Shown here: piece by piece, positions 36,799-48,800 of the stretch
How positions within the stretch are numbered: position 1 is the first letter of the stretch
Layout of the letters: the number at the start of each line of letters is the position of its first letter
Assembly: GCA_026874595.1 (NCBI GenBank)
Contig: CM049309.1
Span: 10,629,076 to 10,693,075 of the forward strand
DNA length: 64,000 nt
Direction: 5' to 3'
Source of the DNA: Sipunculus nudus
Taxonomy: Eukaryota; Annelida; Sipuncula; Golfingiida; Sipunculidae
Program-made: the position numbers and the translations under genes
Notes under the pieces: generated by a model
Told to the model about the DNA's origin: nothing
Database searches by the model: none
Seen by the model: only the letters and a program-made list of their open reading frames with translations

Positions 36799-38599
36799 AG
36801 TAAAACCTCGACTAAAGACCACCTCAGTTTAGCCACCATCTCAAAATAACGACCTCTTTTTCTCAGTCTCATTTCTTTATAGCTCTTTATTTCAGGCCTC
36901 GCTTAGATGACCACCTTGAAAATGCAACCATTTTATCGCGAGGTCCCATTGGTTGTAGTAATTTCAAGGTTTTCCTGTATAAACTGTGGTTTGCTTTATA
37001 TTTGCGGGGTTAATGTTCATGGTTTTTTTCACTGTTCAGTATTTCCCGAGGGTTCCGTTTTTTACAAACTCACCATCCAGAAACCTTCATAGAGTATATT
37101 TAAACACAAATGATATCATCGCAAGCAGGACAAGGACTAGACATTGATTAATTATTCATGGATACCATACACACCTATTACATATATAATGTCATTCTTT
37201 GATTTACACAGAACACAAAAAATGTTATTCTTTAAAGGCCTTTTATCCACATAATGCCTTTCAACTTTCGATGCTTTCTGCATGGACAGCATGTACATGA
37301 GATGCTGATGAGACCACTGTATAAAGAACTGGTCATCTATATCAATTGGGAGTCTTTATTATGAAGGTTTCAATTTCCCGATAAATTTTAGGAACCATCA
37401 GAAATGTTACATAAAGCCAATCACAGTATTCCTGTCATAGCCTACAAATAACCTTATCAGTCAAATGGCACTGATAAACATTTCAACATATAAACAAATA
37501 CTAGGCCCAAATTAAAGACACCTTAAATGCCTAAATAATTAGTATCAACAACAGCTGATGCGTGAAATATCCATGGAGACTAAAAAATCAGTCATAATAA
37601 ATAGGACTAAACCCAGCTACCAGACTGCATCAACAACATCTTGTATTGATAAAAATATCAGCTTCCACATAGGATGAATTTACCGATGTGTACAAACAAA
37701 AAGCCACAATAGCTGATCAATCTAATTTTCTAAAACTTACCCATTATAAATGCCTGATAAGTCTATGTTCTTTAGACTGATGACAATAAATGCCACCTAA
37801 AGAATATATAGCATAACAGGTCTATTTAAAGAAAATTTAATTGTAAAAATATTAATATACATAAAAAAAAATAAAAAAGTATTTTTGGGAATATACTGTA
37901 ATAGCTAAATGTTCATCATAATTTATTACTTGAGAATTACTATCTTTATTAAATCAAAAATATATTTATAATCGTATGACCTTGACCTTTATGTTTGTGC
38001 ACTAGATGACCTGCCCCACTTACCAATAAACATTACCAATTGCAATATATACCTGACGAACCACAAATAATCTGGGATAAAATATACAGGTGGCTAATTT
38101 TATAGTACGCCATTTCCTTTTATGACCACTTGTTCTCCGCACATCATACAATTTATCAGAGTTATGGCTTCCAATACACCAGTCCATAGACAATTTTCCC
38201 CTCACAATGCAGGCCACACTTCTGGTGCCAACTGTGGCACAGAGCAATAAACTCTCAATGTGATTATACACAGGTATATACTACAATATAGGGGGTGTGG
38301 AATTCCAGGTGTGTTCATGCCACCTGTACAACTAACAACCAACTGTGACTTTACATTATTAATCCTGTTTGCCCAATCCATAGAAAACTAGTAAAAGTAT
38401 ATGCATTGATTATTTACATAAAACACAGAAATTTTATAAATCAATTAAATTCCAAGTTCATCTGGGATTATGTCTTTGGTACAATCTGGTTTCCATTTAT
38501 AAACATGTATTACGACCACCACTGTGACCATGAAAAAGTGGTTGTTATTTTGAGGTGGTCGCTAAACTAAGGTGGTTGTTAGGCCATGTTTCACTGTAT
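36799..38599. repeat. Inverted pair of GACCACCTCA-type repeat arms (possible 1.8-kb element)
   Basis: The left arm has ACTAAAGACCACCTCAGTTT, then AGCCACCATCTCAAAATAAC, then GACC. The right arm (38515-38599), inverted, has AACCACCTTAGTTTAGCGAC, then CACCTCAAAATAAC and AACC. The arms are about 65 bp and 80% alike. They may be the terminal repeats of one element, which encloses the MITE at 36983-37428, or two solo copies in opposite orientation. Confidence 0.5.
36983..37428. mobile_element. TACTGTGGTTG-type MITE, copy 1 (diverged), about 446 bp
   Basis: The left end is ACTGTGGTTTGCTTTATATT. The inverted right end is TACTGTGATTGGCTTTATGT. The interior has CGAGGGTTCC-like and GCGGGGTTAATGTTCATGG phrases as in copy 2 (57971-58377). 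It is non-coding. Confidence 0.6.
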
Positions 38600-39210
38600 T
38601 TTTTTCTGTTTACACTACATATATCATCAAACCTCATATTTTCAATTCCAAACTTGCTGATGTAAGCCTTACAGTGTTTAAACATTCCCCAGGTAATCAT
38701 GCCATGAGACCCCTACAGAGTTTGGAATCTCCATCCTCTTAGTTTTACCAACTGTGCACCTTTGTACGCTCTACAGCTTTCCACCAAATATGGATTTTAT
38801 ATTCATTCTACACTGTGACCATTCATAATGAGCAGACTTTGTAATAAACTGAAATATTCATAAAACAGCAGGTGGAAGTCAAAGTGCACTTAGTGACCTG
38901 TGACTCAGGTGTGCAGGTGACGATTAAAATGAGATACATCTCAGACCTCGTACAAAACCTGTTCACTGCCCAGCAAAATTATTACTTGCTCCAGGTAAAA
39001 CACCTCATGGGGGGCCTATATTGTTATACAGTTAGTAGGTAGTAAGAGGGAAACCCAGTGACACATCAACTTTCACACTGGTGCTATGCTTGTTCAAATA
39101 ATGTATAGGTGCTTGATTAACTACAAGTGCATGCTCCTTACTTGACACATGAAATGTATATTTGTATATGAAAATATTTACTAAAGAAAATGACACTAGA
39201 TTGCAGAGTG

Positions 39211-39520
39211 TTTTTTTTTTTGGTTGAAGTAACTGCCTCCATTTTTTAATGCTAACTTAACAACGTAAAGGTACATCTGCAGAAATCCATTCTGGTTTTA
39301 GACTAAGTGATAGGGCAGTATCACACGCTTCCTCTAAATGGAACACCCGAAAGGTGCACTCATTTGTGAGTGAAATACGGCCATTGGGCACGGGCTTCCC
39401 ATTAAGCCCCCTGGGCAGGGGTCAACCATAAAAACTCACCGCCTCGGATGAGATTCAAACTCATGCCCTCTTGGCTTTGAGTTCTGTGCTCTACCCCTGA
39501 GCCACAGAAGCCAGTCTTGC
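39211..39520 (-). mobile_element. tRNA-derived SINE, family A, copy 2 (best preserved)
   Basis: On the minus strand the head reads GTGGCTCAGGGGTAGAGCAC (A box). A perfect T-arm follows, ATGAG-TTTGAAT-CTCAT (B box), then the body and an A-rich tail of about 12 A at 39211-39222. The D-arm pair GCTC/GAGC is intact. It is clearly tRNA-derived, and the whole transcription unit would be on the minus strand. Confidence 0.85.
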
Positions 39521-41404
39521 AAAGTGATTTGCTTTAAATCACATCGATGCAAAGACCAGATTTCACATTCCAATTTTTTTACTTAAGTAAAGTATTTTTG
39601 TAGAAGTTGTGACATAAATATCAGATAATTCACATGGTGTGGATGAGGGTCAAGACCAACAAAAATTTTTTAAACTGAACGCAGCACCACTTATTTGGAT
39701 ACAGTTTTTGTTTCATTTAAAAATACATGTACCACAGGGAAATATTACTATGTCAAGCTCCCTCAGCAATTATAATGTCTTACAAATCACACCATTCCCA
39801 AAGTCACTAAATCAAGTGGAAGGAAAACATTTCAAAACCAGGATCTGCTCTTTTTATTCGTACATATCACACAAATATAAGAGAGCTATATATGTGTAAG
39901 TCCTGCAGGTGTTCTTATGCAAGGTCCCTGCAGGCACACCTGCAGGTCAATTTAGTGTCAAGGTCAAGGTGACAACTATGTCACATGGCTTTTAGTGCCT
40001 TTTTTAACATGTGCATATCCATGTACTTGATATAATGGCAAAATATAAAATGATTTCAAATTAAATTTTTATATTTTGATTCAATAAAAAAAAATTTAAA
40101 TTTCATTTTTAAACAAAAAAGAAACATAGTAGAGGAAAATAAAAAAACAGTTTGGGGACAGTGTCATATAGTTTGATATAAGCCTATTGAAACATGGCTT
40201 GCTTATACAGGTTGTGTAACTTGTGTTCCATTTAAAACATTTACATTTTAAAAATATGAATCAGAGTTTCATAAATACATAGACCATCAGAAAGAACACT
40301 GAATCAGGTTTAAAATGATATATACTTCATGGATATAACATTAAATGACTTTTGGGCTGATTTTTAATCAAAGGGATGTTGCAAGAAATGCTACCTTTAG
40401 TGTTCAATTTTAATATCATATTTTAATGTTCAAAAGTATCCTATGATTAAGCTGATGAAAACTTTAAAACATGGAATAAGATTACAGTTGCCACAGGAAA
40501 GTTTACAAAAGCTTTCTACAAGGGTTACATCACGTTACACTACAATGACACTGTTACTAAATATTATAATATTACATATACTGTATATAGTATTACTTAC
40601 TATATATTACCATAATAACACACATAACTACAAATTCACCACTACAATCACATATTACTGAATACCAGGATATAACTAACACATCCACGGAACAGCAGCT
40701 ATTTCCGAAATAACTGTGAAAATATATTATATACAAATTACATATAAATAAACTAAAAATCAATATAAATATGTGAGTCAGCTTGCCTGGATTTGTTTGT
40801 ACACAGGTGTTACTGGCACCTCAATGCCTGATATACTTGAGTTACACAAGTTCATGTTATACACATGTTGTACAAGTCAAAGGCCACTGTGTAACACAAA
40901 CTTACCCTAATTACCTTAATGACATCCCCTGCAATAATGTGCAACTAATAATAGAGACGCTGTTATTGGTATAGTGCTTATGCATATTTGATGTGTTCTA
41001 TACACCCTTGTGTAGGCTATAGTCCATTACATAGATATTATAACCAATATTATATCACAAGTAAAAGTCATAGCAGAGCTGTATGTTGAGCCACAGAGCA
41101 CTTAATTATAACCCAAAGACCTGATCAAGTTGACTGATAGGTAGAGTGCCTACGTAGTAAAATTTGTCAGATAAATGCAAAACAAGTGGTCTAGTTCTGG
41201 TCAAGGACAATGATCACGATAACTAAAGTCTGAAACATATTTCCATATGACTGTCAGTTTTGTAAATATCCTATAAATCTTTATAATGGAAAAATAAACA
41301 GTGCTACTGATACAAGGTTATCCTATTTCCATACAAAATGTCAGATCTTCCACTTTACTTCAAACAAGATTAATAATCATGGCTGACTAATGCTGTATTA
41401 TTTT

Positions 41405-41800
41405 GTTTTGTTAAAATGTGTTATTTTGCTCATCACATTTTGTCCCATGACATTTGCCCACATCACATTTTAACTTCATGGCAGACTAATCCTGTATTAT
41501 TTTGTTCTATAAATTTTGCCTCATCACATCTTGTCCCATGACATTTTCCCACATTACATTTTGTCATATGACATTTTCCTCTTAATATTTTGCCTCATCA
41601 CATTTTGTCCCATGACATTTTGCCTCATAATCATCACCTTTTGTTGTATGACATTTTTCTCATCACATTTTGTTGCATGGCATTTTGCCTTATCACATTT
41701 TTTCCTGTGATTTTTTGCCTCATCACATTTTGTCCTATGACATTTTGCCTCATCACATTTTGACCTGTGATATTTTACCTTGTCAAATTTTATCCTAAAT
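41405..41800. repeat. Minisatellite, about 30-bp unit, ~12 copies
   Basis: The consensus is close to CATCACATTTTGTCCCATGA followed by CATTTTGCCT. The first half is irregular and the second half (41640-41790) is regular. The ORF through it is a repeat shadow. Confidence 0.88.
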
Positions 41801-44244
41801 TATCATACAATTGTTAGGTCACCAAGTGAGGTTACAGGAAAAAAATTCATGTGTCTCAAAATAAAACAAAGATTTTACTATAACCTTATACTCAAAGCCA
41901 TTACTCAAATGAATAGATTTATTCAAATATCGGGAAAATATTAGGAATTCTGAAAAAAGATCAATATAGATGATCCTGGATTAAACAAACTTTATATACC
42001 TGGTAGTAAAGGCAAACATGAGAAGCAGACCTTCCATTCCCTTCATGATCAACTGCTGAACAGGACATATTTGTCAAGGCCACAAGACTGAGGAAAATCC
42101 TACAAACCTATAAATGATCTATAGAACAATTTTGCAATGTTTTAAGCTTATTTCAATAATCATTTTACATAACTGATAACTAATTTATTATTAGAAATAA
42201 GAATTCAATGGTTCAATGGTTTAAATTAACATATTCTCAGTGAATGTTACCTCAATATAAAGGAAATTTTTGTGATTTGGTGACCTGGCAAGGAATCAAG
42301 TATGCTATATGTGGGTGTATCATATGTGGATCCAAGGCTGTGCAATCAGCACATGATAGAAAGAAATTAATGTGGTTGGCTGCATATTTGTAGGGATAAA
42401 ATTGTGCAATTTTTAATTTTTCAGTGTTTCCCAACATTTAAATTTTTGTGATTTCACCATACAAAAGACCTATATAGGTTTTGCTAATAAGCTATCAAAT
42501 ATAAATTAATTAATTAATAAATCATATCAATATGTGCGCAAAATCTTAACGATTGAACGTTGACCAAATAGAACATCAACCTAGTGGCAATTTTTGTTCA
42601 TCAAAGATAATTTCAGAGATAAAATATAACTTACAACAGCAATCTTTATACATACCAGACCTTTTATTATCCATAATGTTAGTCTTTCACCTTTTAACAA
42701 GGCCTTTGACAATGGGACCTCTTATTCAAAAGGTTTTTTTACGTGATAATTACCCTTTTGCAAATATCGCAAATTTGAACATCTTGAAAACAAAAAGGAA
42801 CCCATAGTATAGTGTCTGAGTATAAAGTACATATGAACACTCAGGCTGCAGGCCTTATACTTAACACAAACAGCCAGGTCTTGCCTATATAAATTATAAT
42901 TACCACATATAGACATAACATATGCGGTAGGTTTAAGTTAATTGTTAACCTACATTGTCACTGTACTGAGTATTAAATATTGCTGCTTTTAAGGTATAAT
43001 ACACTCACAGTCTCACAGACACTATAATGTCAGGGCAATAAAAATCAAAATAAATCTGTCTGCATCTGCTTTTTACATTATTAAAGCCAAAAAAATCTAT
43101 CCCCTATATGCCAGTCATAGGGACAAGCTTGTCACACAAATATTCAAAAGTCAAACAACCCTATAAATTCACCTTTCCCCATATAATTATCCTCTGGCTA
43201 CCTAAACCTATCGTCCACCTCCCATCACTTATCATTAAAATAAAGTTTCATACAGACATCATGTTTGCTGATACCTTATCATTTCTTCACCGCTATTTAA
43301 AATACTTAACATAATAAATTAAATAAATTTTATAAAATATATTATTTTTCTCAAAAAACTTCAAATACTCCCATTATTTTAACACCATCACTTTTAGCTT
43401 TTTTTATTAAAAATATTATGATTTTATGTACCTAATCTGCCATTACCATGGTAACCGAAAGACAGATTCTTCCATCCTGCACATGTAAGCACGTATACAA
43501 TATCCTGACGTGATTTTTCGGCTCCTCGCAGTGCTACAGATCTAAACTATGTTAATCAGCAGTACATCTGTCTATTTCTTATGACTAGAATGGAATGGTT
43601 TTAAGTGGGGGCTTCTTGCGAAGGATCTATATATATAGCAGCTCTCAACAAAAGCTTACATGTTATTGATGGCATTCTACTTGGGGAGTGTTTGCAGTAG
43701 CTATGATTGACAGATCCAAAATGTGTGAAACATGAATTTGTATTTATCACTGTAAAAATTATCTTTTTAATAATTAAGTTATTTTTCAACTTCTTCAACA
43801 CTTTGTGTACTTAGTATTTAATATCTCATTCATATTCTGTCGAGTAGCATATAGTCTACTATAGTATGAGTCATGCACAAAACCACACCCCAATACCTGC
43901 AGAGTTCATTAATCCCCATCACTTGTGATTAACATATACAAACTCTGCTTACTAGTACTCTCCTATATTTATGACTACATTTCATCATATGCAATATACT
44001 GTACTTATCAGCTGTGTATGGGGATTATTTTAATCTTACATGAAAAATATCCTTCATTTCTGTTAGCATATGTATTTCAAAGTGACATGCCAAAATATAA
44101 GTTTCTATGTGTTTTAGTATTACAGTTTCAGTATAAGTTTCAGTCACTTCCAATATTTTAATTTTTTTTGTAACAATCATAATCTATGCAAAAATGTGAT
44201 ATACATCTTTTGGCATCCAATGGACAAGGATGTAGAGGATGTAA

Positions 44245-44270
44245 GTTGGAGGGTGGGGGGGGGGGGGGAG
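44245..44270. repeat. Poly-G tract
   Basis: GGGTGGGG followed by a long G run and purine-rich flanks. G-quadruplex formation is possible. Confidence 0.9.
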
Positions 44271-45033
44271 AAGGGCAGAGGGTGTTAAATTATGGGTCTG
44301 AGTGGGGGAGGAGGGAGGGATGTGATAAGCTGCCTTTACAGGTTACTTGGTCCAGGTAGGGTTTTTCATCCTAATAGGAGTTTATCCTATGTAGAGTTCA
44401 ATTAATTCTACACCCCAACCCCCCTTCCTCTGGCTCACAGCCAGTGTCTGTGAAATTTGGATACAGGAAACACCATGTGTGTTCAAACATCACTGGAATG
44501 AGCTTACAGGATGACAGCTGTGGAATTAGTCATACACAAACAAAACACAAATTTAATGCAAAATTCCAAAGATCACTATTTTAAAAACAAGCTCTAAATC
44601 TGTATGGTGAATATGAGAAATGTTCACAAAGAAACTTGGCAAACATAAAGCTTAGAACAACTGATCCTAACCAATCGCCAGTACAACACGTACACTTATA
44701 ACACAACCCCTCTGGGGTCTGTCCAAAATGTACGAGCTAGAGGAAGCCGGTATATTATATAAGGTGCACATGTACACATGGTTCAAATACTGTATAGTAA
44801 AGGTCACAGACATCTGGAAGTGATTGTCTCTGACAGCATTATCAGCAGATATATCAGTCCCCTAGCAAACACACACACCTGATCTAGGACTGAACATATA
44901 GCACATGTCTTGAGGAGGAAATATTAATACAGATGACATACCAGCATCAGGAGCAGGGGGGATTATCCTGATGAAAGGTATGCCAACTAGGGAAGGTATA
45001 TATAAATGATAATCATATAAACAATCTATTTAC

Positions 45034-45153
45034 CGGTGGTGGGGATGGAGGCTTGGCCTTAGTGTATGGAGCATCGTCATCACTGTAAACATCAGAGTTT
45101 CTGTTCTTCTTCTTTTTCTTCTTCTTCTTTTTGCCACAACCACAACAAAACAT
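45034..45153 (-). CDS. MACF1/DST: Spectraplakin alternative first coding exon with Cys-rich, poly-Lys N-terminus
   Basis: ATG plus 39 codons, then a GTAAAT donor in phase 0, exactly the phase of the CH2 exon's acceptor at 19874. The peptide is MFCCGCG, nine lysines, then NRNSDVYSDDDAPY and TKAKPPSPPP. Cys at 3, 4 and 6 next to a strong basic run is the classic arrangement of a palmitoylated membrane-targeting N-terminus; residue 2 is Phe, so N-myristoylation is excluded. Spliced to 19708-19874 it would give a protein with CH2 but no CH1. Vertebrate and fly spectraplakins are known to make isoforms lacking CH1 with a unique N-terminus. The start is supported by being the first ATG of the open frame, with a GC-richer, repeat-poor presumed 5' UTR behind it. 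No transcript evidence is available here. Confidence 0.7.
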
Positions 45154-45800
45154 GATTAACGGGTGCTACCTGGGAGTCGCATTAATCCTTTGTACCCATG
45201 GTAGTCCCATCGAAAACCTCCAGAGATTGCAAAGCTCCCATTCAGGGAGACCACAGAACAGAAAAGGTTGTACCTCAGGCTAATAGCCTCCACTCATAAA
45301 ATTCAGGCTCCTCACAGAAAAGCTGATGTATACACACACACACACACACAAGTCCTACTCCACGCCTGCTTCACCCCTCTGCTACCGTTTCACGGACTCT
45401 CTACACTGAAGTGCTAAAGATCTGACACAGCTGCCAATCGTCAGGAACTAGGTCCATCTGACCCAGTTCTCCACAGAGCCGGCTTGCCGGTAAGTAAAGT
45501 GAGGTGTACACATGCACCACTGGGGAACTCCCCTGCCTTACTGTGCAATTAAAACGTCTTCATGCTTACGTGTGCATGTGTGCATGTAACAATCTTATAA
45601 TAAGACCAGTTTAATCCAGCTGAACATAGACTGAGGTGTCGTCAGGTAAACATGCACACACTGATATGTCTGACTCACTGTTCCACGCACGACCTTTCCC
45701 CTGGGGTGGATTCACTTCACAGCTGTTGTGTGCATGCGTTGATGGAGCAGCCGCCGAGAAAATATACCCTGGTCCCTGAATAGTTCCAGGTCTGGCCTCA
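45154..45800 (-). promoter_or_regulatory. Presumed 5' UTR and promoter of the CH2-only isoform
   Basis: The DNA just upstream of the alternative first exon is clearly richer in G+C than the surrounding intron and nearly free of dispersed repeats. It includes a CA microsatellite (45334-45351). A TTATAAGA-like TATA candidate lies on the minus strand near 45595-45603. No start site can be fixed from sequence. Confidence 0.35.
45334..45351. repeat. CA microsatellite
   Basis: About nine CA dinucleotides inside the presumed 5' UTR. Confidence 0.9.
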
Positions 45801-48800
45801 AAGATCATACAATATCATGCCATGTTTCCTCCTTTCAGGTGTTGAAATGCCCAGCTATATATTTTGACACCATCTGACAGATTATAATTAAGTGAGGCTT
45901 TGTCCTGCAATAAACACCAGGCCGCGAGATGCCGGGGAAAGATAAAATAGCCGCTACTGATGCTGACAGTTCTTTGTTATCTTTAAGCTACCATCACTGT
46001 AAGGCCAAAATGCTTGTTATGTCTGGATGAGATCTTAATGTTTATACTGACCACTCCTGTTTGGAATGACCACTCGGACCTGCAAGGATATGCGTCATTA
46101 ACAATAACAATCAGGCAAATCCCCGAACTTTTCTAACATCAATAGCCACAGACCACAAATGCTAGTGAAAGCCTAAAGCTCATTAATAAAGTCCCGTCCC
46201 TACACTTGGTCTGTTGAACAGACACTTGCATAGCCATTCCTTGGTACACATGGTCCCTTATTGGTAATGCTATAGACATAAAAGGGCAGGTACCGCTCAT
46301 CCCCCTCCTCTCAAGTGCAAGGTGATGTTTGACCTTTGACACATTCAGGGTCACTATTAGCCTCACTGTATGCAAAGTGTGATCAATAAACATCACATGA
46401 CAACACAGCAGATCACTGTCAAATATTGAAGCTGATTCATCTGCATGTATATCAAAGTGATAAAGATGACAAAGCAAATGTCAAAAATTTCACACGCAGC
46501 CATAAATAATGAAATTCATTCATTGAATTTTTATTTATTTTCATTTTTATAATTTTAACCTTAGCCATTATAGAGTTCAGTCTTATTTTGATAAAGCAAC
46601 ACCAAAGATATAATAGTTCCACTAAAAGGAAAATCCTATCTTATTTAGATCCATATTTTGTGCAAGAGCAAGCAGTAAATCTAATTGTTGGTGATCTTAC
46701 TTACAAAGAATTGATAGAGGTATCATGGATCGAAAATGTAATATTTTTTTTTTCAGATGACCCATTACTTATTTGAAAAACTGAAGCCCAGGACTTTTTT
46801 TTATTACTCCTACAGGCTGGAAAAATTCCACATATTTTGTCTTGATAGAAATAAAATGGAGATAAAATGTGTATATTTATTCCCTTAATTTATTCTTTTA
46901 GTGTGGCCAACATCTAAATTTACACCAAGAATGCATGTGGCACAGTTATAATTTATTCAGGCTCCCACTGTGTGTGTGACTATTAATAACATCGGGACTG
47001 CACCTGACATACCTGTACTGATACTGTATCATCTTATCTGTTATCAATAATATGACATCAGCATAAACAAGCAGGTAGCGGAGGTAGGCGGCTTCCGTTT
47101 AATGACTAAGTAATACATCATCTTTAATGTACTACCCAATGGATTCTACACTTTAGGTGAGGCTTATGAATCCAATTTATAATCAGACGTGAATTAAATA
47201 TTTCTCTGTATAATTTTTACTTTAATTCATTCAGTCCTTATTTAACATCTCATAAACATAGGGTCTATCTTAAAATTTCAATGTTCACACAAAAATGTGA
47301 CTGGAATACTTTTACTTTAATAAAATAAACTGTTGTAAAGACCTTCCACAGATTTTTTGGACTCTCATTTATTTACTTTGAACACAGAGACATGTATGAA
47401 ATATTTTGAATTAACTATTACTTTTTTTTGGTAAAATTCTTGAAAACAGTCCACAGAGATGACAATCATTCTTCCTCCACATAAATTTATGGTTATATAA
47501 ATTATATAATATAATCATAATAGATACATAAAAATATGACTGTAAATAGAAGAAATTCCCTTGTTCCTATTTTGAGAACCACCTGTCAGTTTACTCAATG
47601 ATATGTGTGTACACACACAACAGAACATAAATTTCACCCTTGGGTAAATGTAACCCTCTGTTGACCTCGGAGGAACTGTGACCACAGATCTGTGACCTGA
47701 CCCACTTTTCAGACAGGGTTCAGGGTTTCTTTGGTGTGAGGGTGACCAGACACCCATCTAGCAGACCCACTTGAGTACTACATTACTATAACCCTCCTGT
47801 CAACGGGTCATACAGACAAATAAATTCACTGAATGCCGAGTGTACCTCAAGTTACTAATGAGCTTATATAACTAGAACCACACAATACTTGTGGCACTTA
47901 TGCCTTCACAAATTTATGATAAATTGATCTAAAATTATTTTTTTTTAAATATCTTGAACACTTCCACTCTAATAACAGAAGAAACAAACTTGAGTAGAGA
48001 CATAACCTCCTAATTAATAACCTAGTAATTTAAAATTAATTTTTTTAAATACCATGTACACTTGCACTCAAATTATGAAAGAAAACAAAACTGAGTGAAG
48101 ACATAACCTCCTACTTACCTTCACACAGACAGATATTATATACCATAATATACATTGTATAATTAATATACACATATAGAAAGCCATATAAGTCATATAT
48201 AATGTATCTTTAGTAAATAAGATGGATGTTAATGGAATAAGCAAACAAATATTGGAATTTAGTTTTTTAATTATTCTATTAAAAACATTATGTATGTATA
48301 TTTTATGAAAAATCCTTATGCTTACCTGTGCAAACATAACCAGTTGTCTAGAAATTCCAACTGTCCCATAATGCTTCTCTGAATATCTTATGATCTGGCC
48401 AGGACACAGTAAGATGAACTAATTTTTAAAATCAGTTTATGCATGTATGTCGAACCCCACTGTGAACCACTGATCACATTACAATGACCTGACATGGCCC
48501 ACTGGTGACACAGGAGGGGTCGCAAATTACCTTAACATGTCCATACATTATTAAGTCTCACTGGGCCCCAGGTATGATCAGCACCCCACCAGGAACCATC
48601 TAGGGGACTTGTATAGTCAGATCAGGGGTAGTTCCTCAAATTACGAGCCTCATCACCTCAATCAGTTACTACCTGGGAGGCATTATGTAAGCGGACCTGT
48701 TTTCAAGTGCTTCCAATTTGAACATAAGTCTTAACATTATCCACAAGATCACTAACTGAACGGCCAAGACCAAGACATGACGAGGTGACATGAATCAACT

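Larger units (their letters stand above)
19875..45033 (-). other. Spectraplakin first intron of the short isoform (25.2 kb)
   Basis: This large intron holds two tandem-core elements, two SINE families, two MITE types, minisatellites and two unexplained plus-strand ORFs, all listed separately. I looked for CH1 signatures (F-T-K-W-x-N, D-L-x-D-G-x-x-L, G-L-I-W-x-I-I-L-H-F-Q) on the minus strand and found none. The remaining stretches of about 22.7-27.4, 31.8-34.0, 35.9-36.8, 38.6-39.2, 39.5-41.4 and 41.8-45.0 kb show nothing beyond AT-rich sequence and short microsatellites. Confidence 0.6.
97..45153 (-). other. MACF1/DST: Spectraplakin gene model (CH2-only short isoform, 5' part)
   Basis: Eight minus-strand exons join in phase into 317 codons without a stop: residues 1-40 unique N-terminus, about 51-165 the CH2 domain, about 171-317 the beginning of the plakin domain. 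Spectraplakins link actin, microtubules and junctions; CH2 belongs to the actin-binding module and the plakin domain is built of spectrin repeats. Identification rests on exon-by-exon resemblance to remembered vertebrate MACF1/dystonin protein, for example [28 protein letters not shown] and the L-W-x(3)-F spectrin heptads. Introns, 5' to 3', are about 25.2, 2.3, 2.2, 7.5, 1.8, 4.3 and 0.84 kb. The gene continues past base 1. CH1 was not recognised, so isoforms with CH1 probably start upstream of the window. Which vertebrate paralogue it matches is not decidable, because protostomes normally have a single gene. Confidence 0.9.

Noticed and set aside
41516-41710. ORF of 64 codons
   Set aside because: Minisatellite translation (repeating F-C-L-I/M-T).
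43442-43455. Palindrome ATTACCATGGTAAC resembling an RFX X-box
   Set aside because: A single short match in 64 kb of AT-rich DNA with no nearby promoter is not meaningful by itself.
46139-46477. Minus ORF of 112 codons in a GC-richer patch upstream of the alternative exon
   Set aside because: No recognisable motif, its length is within chance for the window, and no splice context was seen.
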